The notes below the pieces were generated by a model. It did no database searches. It was not told the origin of the DNA and saw nothing but the letters and a program-made list of their open reading frames with translations. A stretch of DNA of 64,000 nt from Pantoea trifolii (GTDB taxonomy: Bacteria; Pseudomonadota; Gammaproteobacteria; Enterobacterales; Enterobacteriaceae), in NCBI RefSeq assembly GCF_024506435.1, contig NZ_JANIET010000001.1:3100001-3164000 (forward strand), in the 5' to 3' direction. The position numbers were made by a program, and so were the translations under genes. Below, one piece after another: positions 23,209-32,597 of the stretch (positions within the stretch are counted from its first letter, which is position 1; each line of letters starts with the position of its first letter).

Positions 23209-24087
23209 ATGAACAAACACTTTAACTGCATCGGGATTGTCGGCCATCCGCGCCATCCTACTGCGTTAACCACCCATGAAATGCTCTGGCGCTGGCTAAC
23301 GGCAAAGGGTTATGAGGTGATTGTCGAGCAGCAGATTGCGCGCGAACTGGATTTGAAAAATGCCGAAACCGGCAGCCTTGCGGATATTGGTCAACGCGCT
23401 GATTTAGCGGTTGTAGTAGGTGGCGATGGCAACATGCTTGGTGCTGCCCGCGTGCTGGCGCGCTATGACATCAAAGTCATTGGCATTAACCGTGGCAACC
23501 TCGGTTTTCTTACCGATCTCGATCCGGACAACGCGCAGCAGCAGCTGGACGATGTGCTGCAGGGCGATTACTTCGTTGAAAGCCGCTTCCTGCTGGAGGC
23601 ACAGGTGTGCAAAGAAGATTGCTCGCCGCGTATTGGAAGTGCTATCAATGAAGTGGTGCTGCATCCCGGTAAAGTCGCGCACATGATTGAATTCGAAGTC
23701 TATATTGATGAGGTGTTTGCCTTTTCACAGCGCTCCGATGGTTTGATTATCTCCACGCCAACCGGTTCAACCGCCTACTCGCTCTCGGCGGGCGGTCCCA
23801 TTCTGACGCCGTCACTGGATGCCATTACGCTGGTCCCGATGTTCCCGCACACGCTCTCTGCGCGCCCGCTGGTGATTAACAGCAGCAGCACCATCCGCCT
23901 GCGTTTTTCTTCCCTGCGCAGCGATCTGGAGATCAGCTGTGACAGCCAGATTGCCTTGCCAATTCAGGAAGGTGAAGACGTTCTGATTCGCCGCAGCGCT
24001 AATCACCTCAATCTTATCCATCCAAAAAATTACAACTATTTTAATACCTTAAGTTCAAAGTTGGGTTGGTCTAAAAAATTGTTCTGA
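23209..24087 (+). CDS. nadK: NAD kinase
   Basis: NadK phosphorylates NAD to NADP. The 292 residues match the E. coli length and contain the GGDG motif ([15 protein letters not shown]), the NE motif ([11 protein letters not shown]) and the [15 protein letters not shown] substrate loop. AAGGA lies upstream of the ATG. It is divergent from grpE and followed by the SOS-controlled recN. Confidence 0.98.
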   Translation: MNKHFNCIGIVGHPRHPTALTTHEMLWRWLTAKGYEVIVEQQIARELDLKNAETGSLADIGQRADLAVVVGGDGNMLGAARVLARYDIKVIGINRGNLGFLTDLDPDNAQQQLDDVLQGDYFVESRFLLEAQVCKEDCSPRIGSAINEVVLHPGKVAHMIEFEVYIDEVFAFSQRSDGLIISTPTGSTAYSLSAGGPILTPSLDAITLVPMFPHTLSARPLVINSSSTIRLRFSSLRSDLEISCDSQIALPIQEGEDVLIRRSANHLNLIHPKNYNYFNTLSSKLGWSKKLF

Positions 24088-24106
24088 AAATCAGCACTGA
24101 CTACTT

Positions 24107-24126
24107 TACTGTATAAAAAACCAGGA
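24107..24126 (+). promoter_or_regulatory. LexA box 1 upstream of recN
   Basis: CTG-N10-CAG core (CTGTATAAAAAACCAG) with flanking TA, matching the SOS box TACTGTATATATATACAGTA in its essential bases. It overlaps the likely promoter. Confidence 0.8.
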
Positions 24127-24146
24127 TATACTGTATGTAAAACCAT

Positions 24147-24166
24147 ATCTGTTTTTACATACAGGT
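24147..24166 (+). promoter_or_regulatory. LexA box 2 upstream of recN
   Basis: A second CTG-N10-CAG core (CTGTTTTTACATACAG) lies 40 bp after the first and just before the recN start. A weaker third copy (CTG-N10-CAT) lies between them at 24131-24146. Multiple boxes agree with the tight SOS control of recN known in E. coli. Confidence 0.8.
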
Positions 24167-24172
24167 GATTCT

Positions 24173-25834
24173 ATGCTGGCACAACTGACCATCAGTAACT
24201 TTGCTATCGTTCGTGAACTGGAGATCGACTTTCATCGTGGTATGACCGCGATCACGGGTGAAACCGGCGCAGGTAAATCTATCGCCATCGATGCGCTAGG
24301 CCTGTGTTTAGGCGGACGCGCTGAAGCAGATATGGTGCGTCAGGGTGCCAGTCGCGCGGATATCTGCGCCCGCTTCCAACTCAAAGCTTCGCCTTCCGCA
24401 CAGCGCTGGCTGGTCGAGAATCAGCTGGATGAAGGCAATGAGTGTCTTCTGCGTCGTGTTATTAGCGCGGATGGTCGTTCGCGTGGCTTTATCAACGGCA
24501 CGTCGGTGCCGCTGTCGCAGCTGCGTGAACTCGGTCAATTATTGATTCAGATTCACGGCCAGCATGCCCATCAGCTGTTGCTCAAATCCGATCACCAAAA
24601 ACATCTGCTGGATGCTTATGCAGCCCACGATGATTTGCTGTCTGAAATGCGCCAGCACTATCAGCGCTGGCATCAGAGTTGTCGCGCGCTGGCGCAGCAT
24701 CAGCAGCTCTCGCAAGAGCGTGAGTCCCGTCGCGAGCTGCTGCAATATCAGCTGAAAGAACTCAATGAATTTGCCCCGCAGCTGGGCGAATTTGAACAGA
24801 TTGATGAAGAGTACAAACGTTTGGCGAACAGCGGCCAGTTGCTGTCCACCAGCCAGCAAGCATTGCAAATTCTCGCCGATGGTGATGACACCAACCTGCA
24901 GAGCCTGCTGTATAGCGCCCGTCACATGCTGGGTGAACTGGTGACGTTGGATAATAAAGTCAGCGGCGTGTTCAATCTGCTGGAAGAAGCCGCAATTCAG
25001 CTCAGCGAAGCCAGCGATGAATTGCGTCACTACTGTGAACGTCTGGATCTCGATCCCAATCGCCTGCATGAGCTGGAGCAACGTCTGTCACGGCAGATCG
25101 CGCTGGCGCGTAAGCATCATGTCTCACCTGAAACCTTGCCGGTGCTTTATCAGCAGCTGCTGGATGAAGCAGAACTGCTTTCGCAGCAAGAGAGCGATCA
25201 GGAAACCCTGCAATCTGAAGTCGTCGCGCACCATAAAGCCGCGCTAGCAAGTGCTGAAAATCTGCATCAATTGCGTGAACACTCTGCTCAAGAGTTGAGC
25301 CAGCTGATTACGCAAAGCATGCGCACGCTGGCGATGCCGCACGGCCAGTTTGCAATTGTGCTGGAGTTCAATGCCGATCAACTTACCGCAGATGGCGCAA
25401 CGCGTATTGATTTCCGTGTCACGACTAACCCAGGCCAACCGCTCCAGCCGCTGGGTAAAGTGGCATCCGGCGGTGAGCTGTCGCGTATTGCGCTGGCGAT
25501 TCAGGTGATCACCGCACAGAAAATGGAAACGCCAGCGATGATCTTCGATGAAGTGGATGTCGGTATCAGCGGCCCAACCGCCGCAGTTGTAGGCCAAATG
25601 CTGCGTCAGCTGGGTGAGTCAACCCAGGTGATGTGTGTGACGCACCTGCCGCAGGTTGCTGGCTGCGGTCATCAGCACTTCTACGTCAGCAAAGAGACGG
25701 ATGGCGCGATGACAGAAACCCATATGCAGCCGCTGGATAAACGCGCGCGTCTGCAAGAGTTGGCGCGTTTACTGGGCGGCAGCGAGGTGACGCGCAACAC
25801 GCTGGCCAACGCTAAAGAACTTTTAGCCGCCTGA
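24173..25834 (+). CDS. recN: DNA repair protein RecN
   Basis: RecN is an SMC-like ATPase that helps repair double-strand breaks and holds sister DNA together. The 553 residues have Walker A GETGAGKS (29-36), long coiled coils (about 150-380), the signature [15 protein letters not shown] and the Walker [13 protein letters not shown]. The C-terminus ends ANAKELLAA; in E. coli the LAA end is a ClpXP degradation signal, and it is conserved here. Confidence 0.98.
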   Translation: MLAQLTISNFAIVRELEIDFHRGMTAITGETGAGKSIAIDALGLCLGGRAEADMVRQGASRADICARFQLKASPSAQRWLVENQLDEGNECLLRRVISADGRSRGFINGTSVPLSQLRELGQLLIQIHGQHAHQLLLKSDHQKHLLDAYAAHDDLLSEMRQHYQRWHQSCRALAQHQQLSQERESRRELLQYQLKELNEFAPQLGEFEQIDEEYKRLANSGQLLSTSQQALQILADGDDTNLQSLLYSARHMLGELVTLDNKVSGVFNLLEEAAIQLSEASDELRHYCERLDLDPNRLHELEQRLSRQIALARKHHVSPETLPVLYQQLLDEAELLSQQESDQETLQSEVVAHHKAALASAENLHQLREHSAQELSQLITQSMRTLAMPHGQFAIVLEFNADQLTADGATRIDFRVTTNPGQPLQPLGKVASGGELSRIALAIQVITAQKMETPAMIFDEVDVGISGPTAAVVGQMLRQLGESTQVMCVTHLPQVAGCGHQHFYVSKETDGAMTETHMQPLDKRARLQELARLLGGSEVTRNTLANAKELLAA

Positions 25835-26021
25835 TACCGCACTTTTTTCCCGGCTGGTGGTCATATGCTTGCTCTGTAGAGGTTTCAAATAGCGAAAAGG
25901 TTTATTATCATCGGCAGTTATGTCGTCTGAGTAATAAAGCCTGCCGCAGGCAGAGTTCAGAATTTGATGGCAAAAAAATAGCCTGCTGAAAGGCGTTTGG
26001 CCCCAGAAAAGGAATGTATAG

Positions 26022-26369
26022 ATGCGCTGTAAAACGCTGACTGCCGCGGCAGTAGTAATGTTGATGATGACCGCTGGATGTTCCACCCTTGAGCGCGTTG
26101 TGTATCGTCCGGATATCAATCAGGGGAATTACCTGGTCGCCAACGATGTGTCGAAGATTCATAACGGCATGACGCAGCAGCAGGTTGCCTACACGCTCGG
26201 TACGCCGATGATGCGCGATCCATTTGGCAGCAATGTTTGGTATTACGTGTTCCGCCAGGAACCAGGTCATGAAAGTGTGAAACAGCAAACTCTGACGCTA
26301 ACCTTTGACAGCAATGGAACGCTGACCAACATCGACAACAAGCCGAAGCTCACTGGCAAAGAAGGCTAA
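26022..26369 (+). CDS. bamE: Outer membrane assembly lipoprotein BamE
   Basis: BamE (SmpA) is an outer-membrane lipoprotein of the BAM complex. The 115 residues have a lipobox MTAGC with lipidated C20, the mature start [19 protein letters not shown], and the conserved [19 protein letters not shown] segment. It stands alone after recN and ends at a bidirectional terminator. Confidence 0.97.
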   Translation: MRCKTLTAAAVVMLMMTAGCSTLERVVYRPDINQGNYLVANDVSKIHNGMTQQQVAYTLGTPMMRDPFGSNVWYYVFRQEPGHESVKQQTLTLTFDSNGTLTNIDNKPKLTGKEG

Positions 26370-26381
26370 GTGAACGGCAAT

Positions 26382-26407
26382 AAAAAAGGCGCTTAAGCGC
26401 CTTTTTT
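26382..26407. terminator. Bidirectional terminator between bamE and rnfH
   Basis: AAAAAAGGCGCTTAAGCGCCTTTTTT is a symmetric hairpin with A-tract on one side and T-tract on the other, between convergent genes. Confidence 0.93.
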
Positions 26408-26423
26408 AGTTTTTACTTTCTGA

Positions 26424-26714
26424 CTATTTCTTTTCAGCTGAACGCTCTGCGCGTTGACGCCGCAACTCTTTCGGATCGGCAATCAGCGGACGATAAATCT
26501 CAATGCGATCACCATCCTGCACGACATCAGCCAATTTTACCGGGCGGCTATAAATCCCGACCTTGTTCGAATTCAGGTCAATATCTTTACGCAGTGACAA
26601 CAAACCCGACGCCTTGATAGCTTGCTCAACGGTTGCGCCTTCCTCAAGCGTGACGGCTCGCAAATACTGCTTATCCGGCAGTGCGTAAACCACTTCCACG
26701 CTAATATCAGGCAC
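26424..26714 (-). CDS. rnfH: RnfH-family ubiquitin-like protein
   Basis: A 96-residue protein of the RnfH/YfjF family, with a beta-grasp fold. Its role is not firmly known. The conserved segments are [26 protein letters not shown] and [26 protein letters not shown]. It overlaps ratA by eight bases, as in other enterics. Confidence 0.92.
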   Translation of the reverse strand: MPDISVEVVYALPDKQYLRAVTLEEGATVEQAIKASGLLSLRKDIDLNSNKVGIYSRPVKLADVVQDGDRIEIYRPLIADPKELRRQRAERSAEKK

Positions 26715-27141
26715 GATAAACCTCTTTCGCGCGCTGGCTGAATGCCTGCACCATGCTGTTCGCCAGCTCTTTAAAGATGCGGCCGAACGCCATTTCTACC
26801 AGCATATTGGTGAACTCAAAATCGAGGTTCAACTCAACTTTGCAGGCATCATCACCCAATGAGGTGAAATGCCAGCCGCCTGTCAATTTACGAAACGGGC
26901 CATCAACCAACTGCATCAATATGCTTTGGTTGCTGATCAGCGTATTGCGCGTGGTGAAAGTTTTACTGATGCCGGCTTTCGAGACATCAACGGCCGCGGT
27001 CATTTGATCTCCGCTGTTATCCAGCACGCGACTGCCGGTGCAGCCCGGCAGAAATTGAGGATAAGCATCCACGTCATTTACAAGACGGTACATCTGCTCA
27101 GCGCTATAAGGGACCAGCGCTGAACGACTAATCTGGGCCAT
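26707..27141 (-). CDS. ratA: RatA-family START/coenzyme Q-binding protein
   Basis: A 144-residue protein of the Coq10/START-like fold (SRPBCC). In E. coli it is called RatA and was reported to bind 50S subunits, while homologues bind ubiquinone. Conserved segments are [25 protein letters not shown] and the [21 protein letters not shown]-terminal helix. It is divergent from smpB. Confidence 0.93.
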   Translation of the reverse strand: MAQISRSALVPYSAEQMYRLVNDVDAYPQFLPGCTGSRVLDNSGDQMTAAVDVSKAGISKTFTTRNTLISNQSILMQLVDGPFRKLTGGWHFTSLGDDACKVELNLDFEFTNMLVEMAFGRIFKELANSMVQAFSQRAKEVYRA

Positions 27142-27300
27142 AATGGTTCCTGTTCATCACAAAACCATTGAATAATACCATTTTCGGTCACCAAACAAAA
27201 ATTCACGACTTTGCTTGCTGTGCTAAAATGGAGTGTTTTTTACCGCCCTGCAGGACAGGGGATGCGCCCATAAACTGAGTGATGTAGACTACGCCGCACT

Positions 27301-27783
27301 ATGACAAAGAAAAAAGTTAACAAACCCGGTTCAGCCACTATTGCCCTCAATAAACGCGCACGTCATGAATACTTCATTGAAGAAGAGTTCGAAGCGGGTA
27401 TGTCGTTACAAGGATGGGAAGTCAAATCACTGCGTGCCGGTAAGGCAAACATCAGCGATAGCTACATTCTGCTGCGTGATGGTGAAGCTTACCTTTTCGG
27501 CTCCACTTTCCAGCCGCTAGCGGTGGCTTCAACGCATGTGGTGTGTGATCCCACCCGAAGCCGCAAGCTGCTGCTAAAGCAACGCGAACTCGATTCGCTG
27601 TATGGCCGCGTCAACCGCGAAGGCTTTACCGTGGTTGCGCTGTCGATGTACTGGAAAAATGCCTGGGCCAAACTGAAGATCGGTGTGGCGCGCGGTAAGA
27701 AAGAGCACGACAAGCGTGACGACGTTAAAGAGCGCGAATGGAAGATGGATAAAGCGCGTATTATGAAGAATTCAAAGCGTTAA
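27301..27783 (+). CDS. smpB: SsrA-binding protein
   Basis: SmpB binds tmRNA and carries it to stalled ribosomes for trans-translation. The 160 residues have the OB-like core ([28 protein letters not shown]) and the basic C-terminal tail ([21 protein letters not shown]) that enters the mRNA channel. The gene lies 44 bp before ssrA, its RNA partner. Confidence 0.98.
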   Translation: MTKKKVNKPGSATIALNKRARHEYFIEEEFEAGMSLQGWEVKSLRAGKANISDSYILLRDGEAYLFGSTFQPLAVASTHVVCDPTRSRKLLLKQRELDSLYGRVNREGFTVVALSMYWKNAWAKLKIGVARGKKEHDKRDDVKEREWKMDKARIMKNSKR

Positions 27784-27827
27784 GCGCTGGATTTTGCCGT
27801 CACTTGTCTGTAGTATTGAAATTTCTT

Positions 27828-28191
27828 GGGGCTGATTCTGGACTCGACGGGATTGTGAAGCCTTAGGAGCATGCCGAGGGGCGGTTTGCCTCGTAAAAAG
27901 CCGCAAAAAAAATAGTCGCAAACGACGAAAACTACGCTTTAGCAGCTTAATAACCTGCTTTGAAGCCCTCTCTCCCTAGCTTCCGCTCTTAAGACGGGGA
28001 TCAAGAGAGGTCAAACCCAAAAGAGATCGTGTGGATGCCTTGCCTGGGGTTGAAGCACTAAATCTAATCAGGCTAGTTTGTCAGTGGCGTGTCTGTCCGC
28101 AGCTGGCCGGCGAATGTAAAGACTGACTAAGCATGTAGTGCCGACGGTGTAGTAATTTCGGACGCGGGTTCAACTCCCGCCAGCTCCACCA
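27828..28191 (+). ncRNA. ssrA: Transfer-messenger RNA
   Basis: The 364-nt RNA starts GGGGCTGATTCTGGACTCGA and ends in CCA (28189-28191), with the TTCAACTCCC T-loop near the 3' end and the acceptor stem pairing of start and end. The tag frame at 27918-27950 encodes ANDENYALAA followed by TAA, identical to E. coli. The 3' end is the attachment site of the island that follows, so its last bases may be supplied by the element. Confidence 0.98.
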
Positions 28192-28276
28192 AAATCCTTC
28201 GAAGATGATTCCAGAGTCATCCGTAGAAGTCCTGAAAGCCCGCACGGCACAAGCCCTGCGGGCTTTTTTGTGTCTG
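28174..28276 (+). repeat. Left attachment region (attL)
   Basis: CTCCCGCCAGCTCCACCAAAAT and the following hairpin region recur in diverged form at 55911-56010. Shared blocks include CCAGAGTCAT, GAAGTCCT and the GGGCTTTTTTGT terminator end. The two copies are about four-fifths identical by eye, so this is an old or hybrid duplication and the exact crossover core cannot be fixed. Confidence 0.7.
28235..28269 (+). terminator. ssrA terminator
   Basis: AAAGCCCGC and GCGGGCTTTTTT pair around a 14-base loop, 43 bp after the CCA end of ssrA. Confidence 0.88.
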
Positions 28277-28311
28277 TAACCTTCCGAGACGATACGCCTG
28301 AATCCAGAGAT

Positions 28312-28366
28312 AATTGGTATACGAATTGGTATACGCTAGAATGTATGCCAATTACGTATACCAATT
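28312..28366. repeat. Integrase arm-type repeats at left end
   Basis: The 12-mer AATTGGTATACG occurs twice in tandem (28312-28323, 28324-28335), a one-mismatch inverted copy follows (28343-28353) and an exact inverted copy CGTATACCAATT lies at 28355-28366. The same 12-mer reappears at the right end of the island. They precede the integrase ATG by 18 bp and so could serve both recombination and int autoregulation. Confidence 0.72.
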
Positions 28367-28384
28367 CAGGGAGGAAATGCAGAC

Positions 28385-29590
28385 ATGGCAAGGACTACAC
28401 GCCCGTTAACTAACACAGAAGTTCTGCGCGCTAAGGCAACAAATAAAGACATTACCTTGCATGATGGTGAAGGGCTTTTTTTAGTGGTTAAAACTACCGG
28501 AAAAAAACTTTGGCGCTTTCGCTACCAACGTCCGTCCACAAAAAACCGTACAATGGTTGGGTTGGGGGGCTTCCCCGCCCTTTCACTTGCAGACGCGAGA
28601 CGTATGCGCGCAGAATACCTCTCATTACTTGCTAACGGCATTGATCCACAGACACTGGCCGAAAAAGCCTCAGAGCAGCAGCAGATCGAGTTAGACAGCA
28701 TTTTCTCAACTGTGGCAGCTAACTGGTTTACTTTGAAGCAAGCCAGCGTTACACCGGATTACGCAAAGGATATCTGGCGCTCTATTGAGAAAGATGTTTT
28801 TCCTGCCATTGGTGAGATCCCCGTTCAGGAAATCAAAGCTCGCAAGCTCGTTGAGGCACTGGAGCCAATTAAGGCCCGTGGTGCTCTTGAAACCGTTCGC
28901 CGTCTGGTGCAACGCATTAACGAGATCATGACTTATGCGGTTAATACAGGACTGATCGATGCTAACCCAGCTTCAGGTATTGGTATGGCATTTGAGAAAC
29001 CTAAAAAACAGCATATGCCGTCGCTGAGGCCGGAGGAACTGCCAAATCTTATACACTCTTTAGCAAATTCCAATCTATCCGTTCCAACTCGCTGTTTAAT
29101 TGAATGGCAGCTTCTGACTCTTGTGCGCCCCTCTGAAGCTTCTGGTGCGCGATGGGAAGAAATTAATCTTGATTTAAAGCTCTGGACGATTCCAGCCGAA
29201 CGAATGAAATCAAAACGCGAACATATCGTCCCTATATCGCCTCAATCTTCAGAGCTACTTGAGATGATGAGACCTATAAGTGGTCACCGTAAACATATTT
29301 TCCCAAGTAGAAACGATCCTAAAAGCCCAATGAATAGTCAAACTGCTAATGCTGCTTTAAAAAGGATTGGTTATGGGGGGAAACTCGTTGCTCATGGACT
29401 ACGTTCTATCGCTAGCACTGCATTAAATGAAGCAGATTTTAATTCAGACATAATTGAATCAGCGCTAGCTCATTGTGATAAAAATGAAGTTAGAAGAGCA
29501 TACAATCGCTCAATTTACCTTGAACAAAGAATAAAAATGATGGCATGGTGGGGAAATTTTGTTGCTTCCGCCAAAAAAATATCTAATTGA
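28385..29590 (+). CDS. int: P4-family tyrosine integrase
   Basis: A 401-residue site-specific recombinase that inserts and excises the island at ssrA. An N-terminal DUF4102-like arm-binding domain (about 1-90, GEGLFLVVKTTGKKLWRFRY), a core-binding SAM-like domain (100-200) and the catalytic domain (215-390) are visible. The catalytic residues are R248 (LVRPSEASGARW), H337-x-x-R340 (HGLR), H363 (ALAHCDKNEVRRAYNR) and the nucleophile Y373. All are intact, so the enzyme should be active. AGGGAGGAAATG-like sequence gives the ribosome site. It ends 11 bp before the next start. Confidence 0.95.
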   Translation: MARTTRPLTNTEVLRAKATNKDITLHDGEGLFLVVKTTGKKLWRFRYQRPSTKNRTMVGLGGFPALSLADARRMRAEYLSLLANGIDPQTLAEKASEQQQIELDSIFSTVAANWFTLKQASVTPDYAKDIWRSIEKDVFPAIGEIPVQEIKARKLVEALEPIKARGALETVRRLVQRINEIMTYAVNTGLIDANPASGIGMAFEKPKKQHMPSLRPEELPNLIHSLANSNLSVPTRCLIEWQLLTLVRPSEASGARWEEINLDLKLWTIPAERMKSKREHIVPISPQSSELLEMMRPISGHRKHIFPSRNDPKSPMNSQTANAALKRIGYGGKLVAHGLRSIASTALNEADFNSDIIESALAHCDKNEVRRAYNRSIYLEQRIKMMAWWGNFVASAKKISN

Positions 29591-29601
29591 GGTCAAGTTA
29601 T

Positions 29602-31683
29602 ATGAAGCTAAATGCAGACAGAGATAAGCTTTCTAAGAACGTTGAAGCTGGAAGACTTTTCAATTGGCTCAACGAACTGGATCAAGAACAAAAAATACAT
29701 TTATATGAATCAGAATTATATTATGATTTCCCTCTTTATAAGGATGATGAAGATAGGTTAGTAATATCACCATTAATGCTAGTTTCACGCATGTATGGAA
29801 TAATTATATTTTACCTATCAGATACTCATGAGAGAGATGCACACGCAACTTTAGCAAAAAATGACTCTTCCTTAGAAAACGTTTACAGCCAAATTTATTC
29901 ACGACTGTTAAAGCAAAAAAACTTAAGGAAAAATCGTAAGGATTTGAAGCTTAATGTCGAATCAGCAATTTTTGCACCCTATGCTGACCCATCTGTTGAG
30001 TATCAAACTGAGAGTAAGGTAATTGTCTCAAAAGCTTCATTAGAAAGCTTCATAGAAGAATTGGAAGAACCTATCGATGAAGATATTTATAGCGAAGCAG
30101 CATCAACAATTGAAGGTGGAAAAGGCCTTATAAGGCTAAAGCCACGTGATATCGATGGTTTTCCTGATGAATCAAAGGTTCAAGTTATTAGTAAACTTGA
30201 ATCGGCTATAGCCCGATTTGATAGTAATCAACTGGGTAGCTGCGTCAATGAAGTAGAAGGTATTGAACGCATAAGGGGATTAGCTGGTTCTGGAAAAACT
30301 GTAGTATTAGCTATGAAGGTCGCCATAACTCACTTACGCCATCCTAATAAGAAAATATTATACACCTTCAGTACCAAAGCTTTATACCAACATGTTAAAA
30401 GGCTTATTACTAGATTTTATCGCCAGTTCGACGATTTAGATCCTGACTTTGAAAACTCGATAGACATCTTACATGCATGGGGCGGTGGGAATACGCCCGG
30501 AGTTTATTATAATGCATGCCTGAACAATTCAGCAAATTACCTAAACTTTGCTGAGGCGAATAGAATTTCGCCGAAAGATCCTTTTTCATATGCATGTAAG
30601 TCTCTCCTAGAGAAAAGTGAAATCATTAAACAGTATGATTATGTTTTTGTTGATGAGGCCCAGGACTTCGATAGTCCATTTCTTCAGCTTTGTCTAAAGC
30701 TGGCTATAGAAGACAAAATGGTTTTTGGCTTGGATGTATTCCAAAACATATTCCAAACCACCGCCCCTTCAATCGAAGATATATTGGGTGAAGGTAAATC
30801 ATTAAGCTTAGATAAGTTTCTGAATAGTTGTTATAGAACACCATGCGCAACTTTGGTTTGCGCACATGCAATAGGCTTAGGAATTTATCGAACGCCGGTA
30901 CAAGCAATTAAGACGACTGAAGACTGGAAAAATCTTGGGTATCAAGTGGAAGGGCAACATGCCGAGCGCTTCAGATCTGGAGAGGTTATTTCAGTTTTAA
31001 GAACTGAAGAAACGTCACCAACTCTTTATCATGCAGATAAAGACAAGATTATTATAACGCAAGCCTTAGAAAACATAATTGATGAATGTAGCTGGGTGGC
31101 TAATAGAATAAATAATGACATTAAGTCCGAAGGATTAAATGCCTCTGACATACTTATAATATGCGCAGATGATAAACACTATAAGAACTATTACAACCAG
31201 ATTTCATATTTCCTCTCACAAAATGAAATTGATGTTAATAATGTCAATGCAGATAAATTTAACATAAGTGATTTCTCGATTGATAACAAAGTAACTTATT
31301 CTACAATCCACAAAGCAAAAGGTAATGAAGGTTATAGTGTTTATATAATTGGAAGTGAATCACTATATAACAATCCAAATGTAAAAAATAGAAACTTGTT
31401 GTTTACAGCGATGACAAGGACTAAAGGATGGCTAACTATGACGGGTATTGGAGTAGTTGCATTAGAGTTATTCGACGAAATCCAAGATGCAAAGAACAAT
31501 GTTCCTCATCTTAAGTTAACCTATCCATCAGGTGAGTTATTAAATAAAATTGAGGTTGATCTTCAGCGATTTGAAAACAATGAAGAGCCTGATGACTTCA
31601 AAAAGGTTCTGGAGGCGCATGGTATTGATGCGCTTAAAGCTATGATTCGAGAGCATGAAGCTAAAAGGACTAAAAAATCATGA
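29602..31683 (+). CDS. SF1 (UvrD/DUF2075-like) helicase, candidate defence protein
   Basis: This 693-residue protein has a superfamily 1 helicase core: Walker A GLAGSGKT (226-233, K232), Walker B VFVDEAQDF (D351-E352), a YRTP motif, a VTYSTIHKAKGNEGYSV motif V and LLFTAMTRTKGWL as motif VI. The first 200 residues are not helicase; they have strand-rich sequence (LVISPLMLVSRMYGIIIFYLSD) resembling a NERD/PD-(D/E)XK-like fold in which the expected E-x-K is absent, so activity there is doubtful. I chose the ATG at 29602 over a TTG at 29587, using GAGG upstream. Its stop overlaps the next start as ATGA, so the two are translated together. Its position between int and the cos-like site is the cargo slot of P4 satellites. 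The gene is AT-rich. Function is not established; defence is inferred from context. Confidence 0.8.
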   Translation: MKLNADRDKLSKNVEAGRLFNWLNELDQEQKIHLYESELYYDFPLYKDDEDRLVISPLMLVSRMYGIIIFYLSDTHERDAHATLAKNDSSLENVYSQIYSRLLKQKNLRKNRKDLKLNVESAIFAPYADPSVEYQTESKVIVSKASLESFIEELEEPIDEDIYSEAASTIEGGKGLIRLKPRDIDGFPDESKVQVISKLESAIARFDSNQLGSCVNEVEGIERIRGLAGSGKTVVLAMKVAITHLRHPNKKILYTFSTKALYQHVKRLITRFYRQFDDLDPDFENSIDILHAWGGGNTPGVYYNACLNNSANYLNFAEANRISPKDPFSYACKSLLEKSEIIKQYDYVFVDEAQDFDSPFLQLCLKLAIEDKMVFGLDVFQNIFQTTAPSIEDILGEGKSLSLDKFLNSCYRTPCATLVCAHAIGLGIYRTPVQAIKTTEDWKNLGYQVEGQHAERFRSGEVISVLRTEETSPTLYHADKDKIIITQALENIIDECSWVANRINNDIKSEGLNASDILIICADDKHYKNYYNQISYFLSQNEIDVNNVNADKFNISDFSIDNKVTYSTIHKAKGNEGYSVYIIGSESLYNNPNVKNRNLLFTAMTRTKGWLTMTGIGVVALELFDEIQDAKNNVPHLKLTYPSGELLNKIEVDLQRFENNEEPDDFKKVLEAHGIDALKAMIREHEAKRTKKS

Positions 31684-32351
31684 TTTCGACAGCTAATTTT
31701 ACTATATCTAAACAAGAAGCAGTTAAGTTAGTTAGAAATGCAAATCTTTTGGGCAATTTCAATAATCAAATTGTATACCCAGACAATATGCCATCAGAGC
31801 TTCGTCCATTAAGTTATGAGAAGGCTTGGGAGAAATGCACTGTTCAACAATGGTTCAACATACAACTTGAAGACGGTTCATTGCTCATTTTTAAATACGG
31901 AAGCTATTCTTACCTAATGACACCTTTGAAAACTTTAGATTATGATGAGTATATTAAAGCGTTTTATCCAGAGGATGAATGGAGTGATTCAGAAGAGTAC
32001 AGAGTCATGATCTCTCAGGAATATGATAATTATATAATCACACATACTAAAAACCATCCAGCCATGCCTGTAAGATTTGATATTGACGACATCCATTATT
32101 GTGAGCACTCTCACCCATATTGCCACTTACATTTTGGGTCAGACAATGATGGAAGAATTGCAACAAAAAAAATATTAACACCTTTAGCTTTCACCGCATT
32201 CATATTGAGATCTTTTTACCCCAAACTTTGGAAAATCTATGCAGAGTCACACTTGATGGAAGAGCATTTGCCTCATTTTAAACGTAATTTACAGGCTCCC
32301 GAAAATTTACTCTGGAAGGACCACGAAGATAATTTCCTTTTTGTGGGCTAG
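31680..32351 (+). CDS. DUF2290-like protein coupled to helicase
   Basis: A 223-residue protein whose start overlaps the helicase stop by four bases. The most conserved-looking part is the histidine- and cysteine-rich CEHSHPYCHLHFGSDNDGR (about 142-160), with H-x-H spacing that suggests a metal or nucleotide site, followed by a helical C-terminal part (LAFTAFILRSFYPKLWKIY). I think it belongs to DUF2290, from memory of the HP...HLHFG motif; this needs a profile search. No transmembrane segment or signal peptide is seen. Tight coupling implies a shared complex or toxin-like partner. Confidence 0.7.
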   Translation: MISTANFTISKQEAVKLVRNANLLGNFNNQIVYPDNMPSELRPLSYEKAWEKCTVQQWFNIQLEDGSLLIFKYGSYSYLMTPLKTLDYDEYIKAFYPEDEWSDSEEYRVMISQEYDNYIITHTKNHPAMPVRFDIDDIHYCEHSHPYCHLHFGSDNDGRIATKKILTPLAFTAFILRSFYPKLWKIYAESHLMEEHLPHFKRNLQAPENLLWKDHEDNFLFVG

Positions 32352-32375
32352 CTCTATTCATATACGTTGCGCGCG

Positions 32376-32394
32376 CTCGTACCCCCGCCACGCC
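32376..32394 (-). other. cos-like site of P2/P4 type
   Basis: CCCCGCCACGCC at 32383-32394 matches 11 of 12 bases of the conserved part of the P2/P4 cohesive end (complement of GGCGAGGCGGGG). It lies between the int-side cargo and the delta-like gene, which is where cos lies in an integrated P4. The flanking bases fit less well. Repeated CATGCGC/CATGCAG words at 32418-32535 next to it are unexplained. Confidence 0.5.
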
Positions 32395-32597
32395 TGCCCG
32401 CTTTATGTAGCAGTTTTCATGCGGCTGCATGAGTCCCTTCAGGCCGCGCCACTGCTGGCCTCAATAGCATAAACTCAGCAGCATTTATTCATGCGCTTTC
32501 ATGCAGCATAGGCATGCACTCATGCGCTTCAGGCTGGCCAGAGAAAAGGGATGTAAAAAAACCGGCTCGATGGCCGGTAAAGTGTGGCTGATAAAAC

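Noticed and set aside
28312..28366. Possible CRISPR-like repeats
   Set aside because: The 12-bp units are too short, partly inverted and without regular spacers; they fit integrase arm sites.
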